Under the pieces are notes generated by a model. The model was not told where the DNA came from, did not search any database, and worked only from the letters and a program-made list of their open reading frames with translations. A DNA stretch of 12,962 nucleotides, from the NCBI GenBank assembly GCA_013813125.1, contig JACCSH010000268.1, positions 1 through 12,962 of the forward strand, written 5' to 3'. A program made the translations under genes and the position numbers. Position 1 is the first letter of the stretch, and every line of letters begins with the position of its first letter. This stretch comes from Nocardioidaceae bacterium. Its GTDB lineage: Bacteria; Actinomycetota; Actinomycetes; Propionibacteriales; Nocardioidaceae. This document shows, in pieces, positions 6,850 through 12,962 of this stretch.

Positions 6850-7704
6850 TCAACCACGGTCGAATAGGTCCCTTATACCGTCGCCCGCAAGGTTCGCGGC
6901 AACGGCGAGGATGAACACGGCGCACCCGGGCGCCAGCGGAATCCATGGGCTAGTGAAGAGGGAGTCCGCACCTCGGGCGGCCATGGCGCCGAGCTCGGGC
7001 GAAGGTGCCGGCGCACCGAGTCCGATGAATGACAGACCGGCCAGGGTCAGCACGAGAATCTGGATGTCTAAACTGGCTGTAACGATCACCGGGGGTATGG
7101 CGCCCGGAAGCAGATGGCGGAACATCAACCGACCCCGGGACACGCCACTGAGCCGAGCCGCGTCGACATGTGGTCGAGCGGCCAGTGAGCGAATCTCCCC
7201 TCTGACGAGGCGCGCGTACCAGGGCCACCAGACCACCGCGATGCCGATCACGGTATTGCGAAGGCTCGCGCCCAATGCAGCCGCCACTGCGATGGCAAGA
7301 ACGGGACCGGGCAGGGCAAGGAACGTGTCAGTGAGGCGCATCAGGAGCGAGTCGACCCACCCGCCACGTGCGCCGGCGACCAACCCGATGAGACCACCGA
7401 CCACGATGGCCGATGCGATCACTGCTACTGCGCTGAGCCAACTAGTGCGCATGCCGTACATCACCCGCGCAAAGATGTCCTGGCCAACGTCGTCAGTGCC
7501 GAGCAGGTGTTGGAGCGACGGAGGTTGAAAAGCCGGTCCTACCGAGATCACGGGGTCAGTGACGAAGAGTGGAGCTGCCAAAGAGATCGCCAAGAGCAGG
7601 AGGAGTACGACGATGCCGACGCGCTCGAGTACTCCTACTCCGCGCATTCGGGCTCCATATCGTTGTGTCGCGTTCATCGAGGCGCCGGCTGAACCCGGGC
7701 TCAC
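6850..7704 (-). CDS. Oligopeptide-type ABC transporter permease, DppC-like
   Basis: 284 residues from the GTG at 7704. The first helix is IVVLLLLLAISLAAPLFV. The DppC mark HLLGTDDVGQDIFARVMYG comes next, then four more helices (SAVAVIASAIVVGGLIGLVAG; LPGPVLAIAVAAALGA; IGIAVVWWPWYARLV; PWIPLAPGCAVFILAVAANL). The EAA loop is RHLLPGAIPPVIV, the ending GDGIRDLFDRG. Starts at 7722 (ATG, overlapping the ATPase gene by 10 bp) and 7677 (ATG) are also possible. I prefer 7704 because GAGAGG overlaps the ATPase stop with 4 bp to the GTG, the same geometry as at DppB. It forms the channel with DppB; both dock on the fused ATPase just upstream. Confidence 0.92.
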   Translation of the reverse strand: MSPGSAGASMNATQRYGARMRGVGVLERVGIVVLLLLLAISLAAPLFVTDPVISVGPAFQPPSLQHLLGTDDVGQDIFARVMYGMRTSWLSAVAVIASAIVVGGLIGLVAGARGGWVDSLLMRLTDTFLALPGPVLAIAVAAALGASLRNTVIGIAVVWWPWYARLVRGEIRSLAARPHVDAARLSGVSRGRLMFRHLLPGAIPPVIVTASLDIQILVLTLAGLSFIGLGAPAPSPELGAMAARGADSLFTSPWIPLAPGCAVFILAVAANLAGDGIRDLFDRG

Positions 7705-7708
7705 GACA

Positions 7709-7714
7709 CCTCTC
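7709..7714 (-). promoter_or_regulatory. Ribosome binding site overlapping the ATPase stop codon
   Basis: GAGAGG on the minus strand begins within the TGA (7713-7715) of the ATPase gene and ends 4 bp before the GTG at 7704. A ribosome finishing the ATPase would be placed to reinitiate. Confidence 0.6.
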
Positions 7715-9527
7715 ACCGGCATGTGGACACCTGCGGTACAGAGGCCAGCAGTGCCTGCGTGTACGGGTTCGACGGGTGATCTACGACGTTGTCCGGCGGT
7801 CCCTCTTCGACGATACGGCCGCCCGTCATCACGATGATTCGGTCGGCGACCAGCCTGGCAGCCGCGAGGTCGTGGCTCACGAAGATCATGCCGAAGCCCA
7901 GCTCCCTGCGCAGGCGTCCGAGCAGGTTCAAGACGGTGGCGGCCAGCGAGGCGTCCAGGGCGGAGATTGGTTCGTCGCAAAGCAACAGGTCGGGTGGCTC
8001 GATGACCGCCCGGGCAAGGGCCGCCCGTTGACGCTGCCCACCGGATAGCTGCTGGACACGTGCGCGGGCCACCTCGGCCGGCAGACCGAGGCGGTTGAGC
8101 ACCTCTGAAACCCGCTCGCCTTGTGTCGCCATCGGCAGGTGAGCGACCCGCTCGTATAGATGTTGGCCAACGGTGAGCCAGGGAGTGAAGGAGGATCCAG
8201 CATCTTGAAACACCATCTGGGGCATGCGTCCGGCTCCGCCCAGCACGACGCTGCCTGATGTCGGCGCCTGCAGGCCGGCTATGACACGCAGCAGCGTTGT
8301 CTTCCCGCTCCCGCTTTCGCCCACCACGGCAATCGACTCACCACGGTTTACGTCCAGGTCTACTTCGCGCAGAGCATCGAAGGGCTCGCTGCGGCGCAAT
8401 CCACGCCGACCTGGGAATCGAACACTGAGCCGGCGCACCGTCACACCTCCGTCGCCGGCTGTGGGCACACTAGGACCCCATAGACCGGCAACACGTGACA
8501 ACCCGCGGGCTACGTCCTCACCGGCGTGATAATGGCACGCGGCCAACCCGCCCTGGGCTGGTACCACGGTGAGCAACGGCCGCTTCTCGACGCACAATGG
8601 CGTGGCGGCTGGGCACCTAGGCGCGAAATTGCAGCCGGCGGGATCTGTGGAAGGCTGCACAGGTTCGCCGGCGATGACCGGCAGCTGATGGCGGCGATCG
8701 GCCTGTAGGCGAATTCGCGAGGTCATCAGAGCAGCGGTGTATGGGTGCCCCGGGTGATCAAGAACGGGGCGCACCTGTCCGACTTCCGCTACCAGCCCGC
8801 CGTACAGGACGCAGATTCGGTCCGCAACGGTCGAAGCCACCGCAAGATCATGGGTGACCAAGAGGATCGCGCACCCGTGTTCGTCCCGCATCCGCCGAAA
8901 CAGCGTCAGGACCTGTGCCTGCACCGTCACGTCGAGAGCTGTGGTGGGCTCATCCGCGATCACCAGCTTCGGCTTCCCAGCGAGCGCGATTGCGAGCATC
9001 ACCCGTTGCCGCAGCCCACCCGACAACTCGTGCGGGAAGTCACGCAAACGCCGTTGTCCGCCCGGAATGCCCACGGCCGCTAACAACCGGAGCACTTCCG
9101 CGGTGCTGCCGGCCACCTCATGGACCTGGCGACCGATTCGCATAGTCGGATCGAGCGAGGTCATCGGGTCCTGAAACACGGCACCCAGGGCACTTCGACG
9201 GAGCTTGCGGCGCATCGGTTCGCTGGCTCGCGTAATGTCGACGCCATCGACGGTCACGACGCCTTCGACCCGCGCAGACTTGGGCAGCAGCCCCAGCATC
9301 GACAGACCCAAGACAGTCTTGCCCGATCCCGACTCCCCGACCAACCCTACGATCTCCCCGGCGGCTATCCGCAGATCCACTCCCCGCAGCGCGTGCAGGT
9401 CGCGACCGTCGCGGCTGAACGTCACGGCTAGTCCTTCGACATCCGCCACCGCCGATGACGGTGCGGAACTCACTGACGAGGCAGTGACGGAGGGTTGCTC
9501 CGCTGCGGGGCGCTGGATCTTGACCAC
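7713..9527 (-). CDS. Fused two-domain oligopeptide-type ABC ATPase (DppD-DppF fusion)
   Basis: 604 residues containing two complete nucleotide-binding domains. Domain 1 has Walker A GESGSGKT (64-71), Q-loop FQDPMTSLDP (118-127), signature LSGGLRQ (168-174), Walker B LVIADEP (188-194) and H-loop THD. After it comes the oligopeptide HPY segment with the Cys pattern GCNFAPRCPAATPLC...CHYH (299-334). Domain 2 has Walker A GESGSGKT (403-410), Q441, signature LSGGQRQ (494-500), Walker B LLLCDEP (514-520) and SHD (551-553); it ends HPSNPYTQALLASVP without an HPY tail. Peptide importers usually make these as two proteins. Both sites look catalytically complete. The start is a GTG 6 bp after the hydrolase stop with no strong Shine-Dalgarno, so it probably depends on coupling. 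A start further in (near SVSSAPSS) cannot be excluded. Confidence 0.94.
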   Translation of the reverse strand: MVKIQRPAAEQPSVTASSVSSAPSSAVADVEGLAVTFSRDGRDLHALRGVDLRIAAGEIVGLVGESGSGKTVLGLSMLGLLPKSARVEGVVTVDGVDITRASEPMRRKLRRSALGAVFQDPMTSLDPTMRIGRQVHEVAGSTAEVLRLLAAVGIPGGQRRLRDFPHELSGGLRQRVMLAIALAGKPKLVIADEPTTALDVTVQAQVLTLFRRMRDEHGCAILLVTHDLAVASTVADRICVLYGGLVAEVGQVRPVLDHPGHPYTAALMTSRIRLQADRRHQLPVIAGEPVQPSTDPAGCNFAPRCPAATPLCVEKRPLLTVVPAQGGLAACHYHAGEDVARGLSRVAGLWGPSVPTAGDGGVTVRRLSVRFPGRRGLRRSEPFDALREVDLDVNRGESIAVVGESGSGKTTLLRVIAGLQAPTSGSVVLGGAGRMPQMVFQDAGSSFTPWLTVGQHLYERVAHLPMATQGERVSEVLNRLGLPAEVARARVQQLSGGQRQRAALARAVIEPPDLLLCDEPISALDASLAATVLNLLGRLRRELGFGMIFVSHDLAAARLVADRIIVMTGGRIVEEGPPDNVVDHPSNPYTQALLASVPQVSTCR

Positions 9528-9533
9528 GGAAGC

Positions 9534-10172
9534 TCAGACCATGACCGACTGGACCGGCCCGCCCACCGGAGGACGGCGAGGACCCCGAAACTCGCGGAAC
9601 GCGGCGACAATCTCGTCGGTCTGGCGCAACGCCCCAGTTTGCAGATACTCCATCGCGTTGAGCGACGCGGTATGAGCCGCTTGCGACGAGCCCCCGACCG
9701 CGTCAGCGGCGACGCGCACATGGTAGTCGTGCTGGTGGGCATCGACGAAGGTGTAGTGGACACACACGTCGGTCAACGCGCCACACAAAACAAGGGTCTG
9801 CGCCTTGAGGCCCTTCAAGAGGATCTCCAGGTCAGTGCCGAAGAATGCTGAGTACCGCCGCTTGATCACGTGATACTCATCAGGGAGCGGTGACAGTGCC
9901 GGTACGAGGCTGGTGTCCGAGTCGTCTTCGACGCAGTGCACATCCTCTTGGCCATCGAGTTCGCGACCAAAGTCAGCCAGCGTCCGGCTGTGCCTTTCCT
10001 GGAGGAAGATCACCGGGATGCCGGCCTCGCGGGCGGCGGTCAACATGGCAACGCACTTGTCCACTCGGACCGCGAACCCGCCCATCTGCGGGACTGCATA
10101 GTTTTCGTTGTAACCAGCGAGCTGGTTGTCGATGGAGATGAAGACCGGCTGGCCGATGATCAGGTCGCTCAT
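9534..10172 (-). CDS. Isochorismatase-family cysteine hydrolase
   Basis: 212 residues. The ATG at 10172 overlaps the stop of the LacI gene as ATGA, so translation is coupled; an open frame continues 30 codons upstream but lies within that gene. The family's triad is complete: Asp15 (ISIDNQLAGYN), Lys104 (HVIKRRYSAFFGT) and Cys137 (LCGALTDVCVHYTF), with the GxxTxxC loop and DAHQHDYHVRVAADAVGG after it. Members hydrolyse C-N bonds by a thioester mechanism (nicotinamidase, N-carbamoylsarcosine amidase, ureidoacrylate amidohydrolase, biuret hydrolase) or isochorismate's vinyl ether. The metal-binding His pair of nicotinamidases is not evident, so nicotinamidase itself is not favoured. It is the first enzyme of the operon, next to the regulator, and presumably acts on the imported substrate in the cytoplasm. 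Confidence 0.93.
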   Translation of the reverse strand: MSDLIIGQPVFISIDNQLAGYNENYAVPQMGGFAVRVDKCVAMLTAAREAGIPVIFLQERHSRTLADFGRELDGQEDVHCVEDDSDTSLVPALSPLPDEYHVIKRRYSAFFGTDLEILLKGLKAQTLVLCGALTDVCVHYTFVDAHQHDYHVRVAADAVGGSSQAAHTASLNAMEYLQTGALRQTDEIVAAFREFRGPRRPPVGGPVQSVMV

Positions 10173-11239
10173 TCGTTGCTGTCCGTTCTCGGTGGGGAGG
10201 CTTCGGCGAAGCCCTTGTCCTTCTTGCGGTGTAGCCGGCGCGGGTGCTCGAGGTTGGCACAAGAGCCGCGGGCGGTTATGAAGGTGTCGAGGACGATGTG
10301 CTGCGCCTGGTCCGGGCCTTCGTCCTCCATGCGGTTGCGTAACAGCCGCATCGCCAAGACGCCCTGCTCAACCGCGGGACGCGAGATGACAGACAATGGG
10401 GGGCTGAGCAACTCAGCCAACTCCAGGTCGTCGAACCCGACCACCGACACTTCGTCAGGGACACGTACCGCCATGTGGCGCAGTGCTCTGAGGACGCCGA
10501 TTGTCATCAGGTTGTTGGCCGAGAAGATGGCGGTCACTGCCGTCGGCAACCCCAAGAGTCGAAGAGTTGCCTGATAACCGCTCTTTAATCGGAAGTCGCC
10601 TATCTGAACCAGAGCAGGTTCCAAGTCGACGCCGGCTGACTGCATCGCCTCCACGAAGCCGTCGTGACGCTCACGACCAGGAGTCGTGTCGAGAGGGCCA
10701 CTGATCAGCCCAATCCGCTCGTGTCCGAAGCTCATGAGGTGCTTCGCAGCCTGTTCCGCCCCGCCGCGAGAGTCGACAAGCACAGAGTCCAGGTCGTCTG
10801 CGCCGGTGAGAATGCGGTCGAGCAGCACGATGGGTACTCCGGCTCGCCGCAGCTCTCCAGTGTTGTTGGACCCCTCCCGCGCAGGCACCAAGATGACACC
10901 GTCGACGCGACCAATCAGCCCCTCCAGGACGTTTCGCTCCCGCTCGACGTTCTCGTCGGTATTGCTGAGGAAGACGTTCAACTCGAGCTGACGGGAGACG
11001 GATTCGACCCCCTTGGCGACGGTTGCGAAGAACGGGTTGGAGACGTCAGGGACCACTAGGCCAATCGTCCGGGTTACTCCGGACTTGAGGCTGCGTGCCG
11101 TGTGACTGGCCCGGAAGTCGAGTGCCTCGATCGACGCCTGTACGGCTGCCGCGCTGCGGATCTTCTGGCCGGCAAGATGACGCGACACCGTAGTCGTCGA
11201 GACTCCCGCGTGTTTGGCCACGTCACCGATAGTGCCCAC
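10169..11239 (-). CDS. LacI-family transcriptional regulator
   Basis: 356 residues from the GTG at 11239. The helix-turn-helix starts immediately (TIGDVAKHAGVSTTTVSRHL, residues 3-22), and the hinge helix HTARSLKSG (46-54) follows. The periplasmic-binding-like sensor domain begins RTIGLVVPDVSNPFFATV (57-74) and includes DGVILVPA, GAEQAAKHLMSFGHERIGLI and VPDEVSVVGFDD. A basic 30-residue tail after RGSCANLEH is longer than usual. The start codon has no clear Shine-Dalgarno; the open frame runs 98 codons further upstream, without LacI-like sequence. It heads the minus-strand operon and overlaps the hydrolase gene by 4 bp. By family rule it represses until a small ligand, often a sugar, binds. 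An imperfect palindrome 12-35 bp upstream suggests autoregulation. Confidence 0.93.
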   Translation of the reverse strand: MGTIGDVAKHAGVSTTTVSRHLAGQKIRSAAAVQASIEALDFRASHTARSLKSGVTRTIGLVVPDVSNPFFATVAKGVESVSRQLELNVFLSNTDENVERERNVLEGLIGRVDGVILVPAREGSNNTGELRRAGVPIVLLDRILTGADDLDSVLVDSRGGAEQAAKHLMSFGHERIGLISGPLDTTPGRERHDGFVEAMQSAGVDLEPALVQIGDFRLKSGYQATLRLLGLPTAVTAIFSANNLMTIGVLRALRHMAVRVPDEVSVVGFDDLELAELLSPPLSVISRPAVEQGVLAMRLLRNRMEDEGPDQAQHIVLDTFITARGSCANLEHPRRLHRKKDKGFAEASPPRTDSNE

Positions 11240-11250
11240 GAAAGGGAACT

Positions 11251-11274
11251 GTAGACGATAACTGAAATCGTTAC
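11251..11274. promoter_or_regulatory. Candidate LacI-family operator at the head of the operon
   Basis: On the plus strand GTAGACGAT (11251-11259) and ATCGTTAC (11267-11274) are inverted, with a perfect core ACGAT/ATCGT separated by 7 bp and outer GTA/TAC matching. It lies 12-35 bp before the LacI gene's start. A TATCGT (-10-like, TAnnnT) overlaps it on the minus strand, so a bound repressor would block RNA polymerase. The spacing is looser than the compact palindromes most LacI proteins use, so this is a moderate call. Confidence 0.42.
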
Positions 11275-11391
11275 CACCCCATGTGCCGCGACCTTCTGCC
11301 CTTGGCGCGGATGATTCCGGGCCCCCAATCGGTGAGCCCGTTGAGTTTTTGCTTCCGAGCGCCCCGAGGCTGGGTAACGTCTTTCGCCTAG

Positions 11392-11408
11392 CCTCAGGTC
11401 CGCTGAGG
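11392..11408. promoter_or_regulatory. Palindrome overlapping the ribosome binding site of the plus-strand pseudogene
   Basis: CCTCAG-GTCCG-CTGAGG is a perfect 6-bp inverted repeat with a 5-bp spacer. The right arm overlaps the AGGAGG (11406-11411) that precedes the ATG at 11417. As DNA it could be an operator; as RNA the hairpin would hide the ribosome binding site. Confidence 0.35.
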
Positions 11409-11416
11409 AGGCTCAC

Positions 11417-11716
11417 ATGGCGATCATTGTCGATATCCTTGTTCCGCACGCATCGAAGGATGACTCGGATCGTTTGGACGACAGCCATCAACGCGGCTAT
11501 GGGCGAAATGGGCGGCCCACCAACCGGACTCATGGTTCACCTCACGCGCCCTGAAGGTGACGGCTTTCTCCTCTCCGATGTGTGGAGAAGTGAAGCTGAC
11601 ATGCGGCCCTTCTATAAGACGTGATGCGGCCCAAGCTCGCCGACGCGGGTCTTCGGCCCGAAGAACCTGTTGTCTCGCCGGTGTGGGTGTTGGCCAGGCC
11701 ATGGCGCCGCCGTTGA
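11417..11716 (+). pseudogene. Small dimeric alpha/beta-barrel (monooxygenase-like) protein, two frameshifts
   Basis: AGGAGG (11406-11411) precedes an ATG, then MAIIVDILVPHASKDDSDRL in frame 2. Homology then continues in the next frame as INAAMGEMGGPPTGLMVHL, TRPEGDGFLLSDVWRSEADM and RPFYKT, and returns to frame 2 as VMRPKLADAGLRPEEPVVSP and VWVLARP, with a stop at 11714-11716. One extra base near 11478-11486 and one lost base near 11619-11621 explain this and cancel each other. The reconstructed protein of about 100 residues matches the style of small actinobacterial ABM-like proteins ('...PPGLLVHVAGP.EDGWRIVDVWES...F'), which usually dimerise and whose substrates are unknown. It is divergent from the LacI operon and shares its upstream gap. 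Either the gene is dead or the read contains two indel errors. Confidence 0.68.
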
Positions 11717-11779
11717 CCTGTGACCCGATCGAGTTCCGCTTCCAAACAACAGGAGCGGGCAAGAAATGAGTCCACCGGG

Positions 11780-11797
11780 CCGAGCATTTGCGCTCGG
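11780..11797. terminator. Possible hairpin terminator between convergent pseudogenes
   Basis: CCGAGC-ATTTGC-GCTCGG forms a 6-bp GC-rich stem with a 6-nt loop in the gap between the plus-strand pseudogene ending at 11716 and the minus-strand pseudogene ending at 11846. No U-run follows on either strand, so it is weak as an intrinsic terminator. Confidence 0.3.
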
Positions 11798-11845
11798 GTA
11801 AGCTGCGGTCTGCTTGCGCGGAGACAGCCGCTCCCAGCGCGTTCG

Positions 11846-12363
11846 CTATCCCGTGGTCGTCGGACGTCGTTTGCGCTCGATTCGTAGTGCCAAATCTGCT
11901 CGCGCGATGAGATTCTCAAGTGAGTCGTGTGCTTCAAGGGCGGCTATTCCAACGGTCACTGAAGCGTTCGCGGCTGCCAGATCAGCATTGATCTCGAAAA
12001 AGCGCCGCGCGGCCTGGTCCGCATTGAGGTTTTGGGCACACAGGAACTCATCGCCTCCAAACCGAACGATGAGGTCGTAATCGCGGAAATGTGCCCGCAT
12101 GGTGTCGACGACCCTGCGCAGTAATCGGTCGCCGGCTCCACCTCGCCGGCCTCGTTTGGCTCCGTAACGGTCCGACACTGCCCCCAGGTCGACCGTTGCA
12201 GCTTCCTGTTCACGAATTTCGGCTCTCCGGTCACGTTCCTCCGACCTCTCGTCTCGGCTCTCCGATGGCCGGTCGTGAAGCTCCGATATTGCGTCACGGG
12301 CCTCGGCTGTTCGATCCCTGTCATCGGCGCCTTGATTCCGTCGGGTCCTGGAAAGGCACTCAT
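11846..12363 (-). pseudogene. Diguanylate cyclase (GGDEF) gene with frameshift and internal deletion
   Basis: The C-terminal part is clear GGDEF: AGDRLLRRVVDTMRAHFRDY, IVRFGGDEFLCA (active site about 12048-12075), SVTVGIAALE and ENLIARADLAL. Upstream in the same frame lies the charged actinobacterial N-terminus: RRNQGADDRDRTAEARD, SESRDERSEERDRRAEIREQ and EAATVDLGAVSDRYGAKRGR. The first half of the GGDEF domain (D.D.LK..ND..GH) that should stand between RRGG and AGDRLL is missing, roughly 80-90 residues. The likely start is an ATG at 12363 (MSAFPGP), which is in another frame and joins by a frameshift near 12340. The Mg/GTP-binding half is lost, so c-di-GMP synthesis is excluded. A GTG at 12178 could give a 110-residue product, but it would be only a partial domain. 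Confidence 0.75.
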
Positions 12364-12378
12364 CTGTCTCGGAGACAT

Positions 12379-12740
12379 CGCCAGTGCGTCGGCTGTGTGG
12401 GCGTCGTCATCCATCGAACCATGGTCGTGTCACCGCAACAGAGATGCAAGGGGGGGCGCCTCTCCCACCTTCAAGCCGGCCCCCCGCCCAAGCACACCCC
12501 AAGGAGGACAGCGATCGGTAAACGCTACAGAGGTTCATTCCTCCAAAGGTCCTTTTCCGCGAGTGCAAAGCGTGCTGGCTGGCAGGGCGCTTGAAGATCG
12601 ACCTTTCCAAGGCTCTGGCTCGCCCCACCCGGGGCGTCGGCATCCGAGTAGCCGTCGAGTTCCGCTTCGGACCAACATCTACGGCCAAGCGGGCTACGGG
12701 GTGAAGAGGGTACGTCCTAACGCTATGTGGTGGTCCGCCA
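12379..12740. other. No supported gene
   Basis: About 360 bp in which I find no coding sequence with recognisable features. It contains a run of seven G (near 12451-12457) and, 26 bp later, a run of C. AGGAGG near 12501 is not followed by a standard start codon at proper distance. Open frames here on both strands have skewed, unfamily-like composition. Confidence 0.5.
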
Positions 12741-12775
12741 GGTGGCGGGATTGAATAAATCTCCCATCCGCCACC
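12741..12775. repeat. Inverted repeat ahead of the HTH gene
   Basis: GGTGGCGG (12741-12748) and CCGCCACC (12768-12775) are perfect 8-bp inverted arms around a 19-bp AT-richer centre (TTGAATAAATCTCC within it). It lies 22 bp before the GTG of the HTH gene and could be its operator or an element-end structure. Its role is unproven. Confidence 0.4.
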
Positions 12776-12796
12776 TCGAAGCGACCCACCGACGCG

Positions 12797-12936
12797 GTGA
12801 CGCTCCGCGAGGCTGCCGCCATCCTCGGGTGCTCCCGGTCCCCCGTGCGCCGACACATGCTCGCGGGCGGCTGCCATCGGCTGACCGCTACCAGCACCGC
12901 ACACTGTCCCGCGCCGCCGTCGAAACCCTTCGATGA
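12797..12936 (+). pseudogene. Excisionase-like helix-turn-helix protein with one frameshift
   Basis: From a GTG at 12797 the frame reads VTLREAAAILGCSRSPVRRH, a typical MerR/excisionase-type HTH (reading of '.LREAA..LG.S.STVRR.'). The expected continuation AGRLPSADRYQHRTLSRAAV, then ETLR and a stop at 12934-12936, is in the neighbouring frame. One G appears missing from a GGG run near 12863-12867. The repaired domain would have about 47 residues. There is no Shine-Dalgarno before the GTG and no in-frame ATG upstream. Such domains occur in phage or plasmid excisionases and in small DNA-binding regulators; the context does not decide. The stop overlaps the next gene's ATG. Confidence 0.55.
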
Positions 12937-12962
12937 CGGTGTATCGCTGGCGACTGCACCTC
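12933..12962 (+). CDS. Start of an unidentified gene, cut by the window end
   Basis: The ATG at 12933 overlaps the HTH gene's TGA as ATGA and opens MTVYRWRLHL, then the window ends. The YRWRLHL string resembles openings or linkers I associate with small actinobacterial HTH proteins. It may instead be the continuation of the HTH gene displaced by another frameshift. Ten codons do not allow an identification. Confidence 0.3.
   Translation, partial: MTVYRWRLHL

Noticed and set aside
6806..7528. Long plus-strand open frame opposite the DppC permease
   Set aside because: It is antisense to a clear permease gene, has no ribosome binding site, and its Arg/Pro/Thr-rich composition is what the opposite strand of a GC-rich gene gives.
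9534..10172. Calling the hydrolase a nicotinamidase and the operon an NAD salvage pathway
   Set aside because: The catalytic triad is present but the metal-binding residues typical of nicotinamidases are not evident, and no other NAD-salvage enzyme is in the window.
9936..10574. Long plus-strand open frame opposite the hydrolase and LacI genes
   Set aside because: It spans two well-supported genes on the other strand and shows no domain.
12741..12775. CRISPR or tandem repeat array
   Set aside because: There is only a single inverted pair. No regularly spaced repeats occur here or elsewhere in the window.
12407..12904. Minus-strand 165-codon frame near the window end
   Set aside because: It has no recognisable motif and is antisense to the HTH sequence at its 5' end.

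Overview
The window comes from a high-GC Gram-positive bacterium, almost certainly an actinomycete. The signs are a SigE-type ECF sigma factor overlapping a single-pass membrane protein with a Pro/Thr-rich linker, frequent GTG starts, and remnants of a GGDEF protein with the Arg/Asp-rich (RDR-type) N-terminus found in actinobacteria. Genus cannot be fixed from the sequence. No rRNA, tRNA, CRISPR array or replication origin was seen.

Layout. (A) 1-1318, plus strand: the 3' end of an ECF sigma factor, overlapping by 8 bp a membrane-anchored protein with an extracytoplasmic cysteine-bearing domain. This is a typical sigma/regulator pair. (B) 1319-2511: decayed DNA. It holds a possible protease scrap, a 37-codon fragment resembling the N-terminus of a permease behind a palindromic site, and an internally deleted, frameshifted IS3-family insertion sequence with recognisable ends. 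(C) 2512-11239, minus strand: eight intact, tightly packed genes, read from high to low coordinate. They are a LacI-family regulator, an isochorismatase-family cysteine hydrolase, a fused two-domain oligopeptide-type ABC ATPase, a DppC-type permease, an SBP_bac_5 lipoprotein, a DppB-type permease, a glutamine-amidotransferase-fold protein of unknown activity, and a ribokinase. Spacing is between a 4-bp overlap and 55 bp, and several junctions share one stop/Shine-Dalgarno/start layout, so this is very probably one operon. (D) 11240-12962: a regulatory gap with two palindromes, then a run of broken genes. These are a small dimeric alpha/beta-barrel (monooxygenase-like) gene with two compensating frameshifts, a diguanylate cyclase gene with a frameshift and a deleted domain half, and an excisionase-like HTH gene with a frameshift. 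The HTH gene overlaps the start of a gene that runs off the window.

How the genes may work together (inference). The lipoprotein captures a small solute, the two permeases and the fused ATPase import it, the cysteine hydrolase splits an amide or similar C-N bond, and the ribokinase phosphorylates a released ribose-like sugar. The GATase-fold protein handles an unknown step and LacI senses the substrate. A ribosylated amide or nucleoside-like compound would fit, but no glycosidase is visible to link the two enzyme steps, so the substrate remains open. An intact, unusually arranged catabolic operon lies between two zones of gene wreckage. That contrast is the most interesting property of the window.
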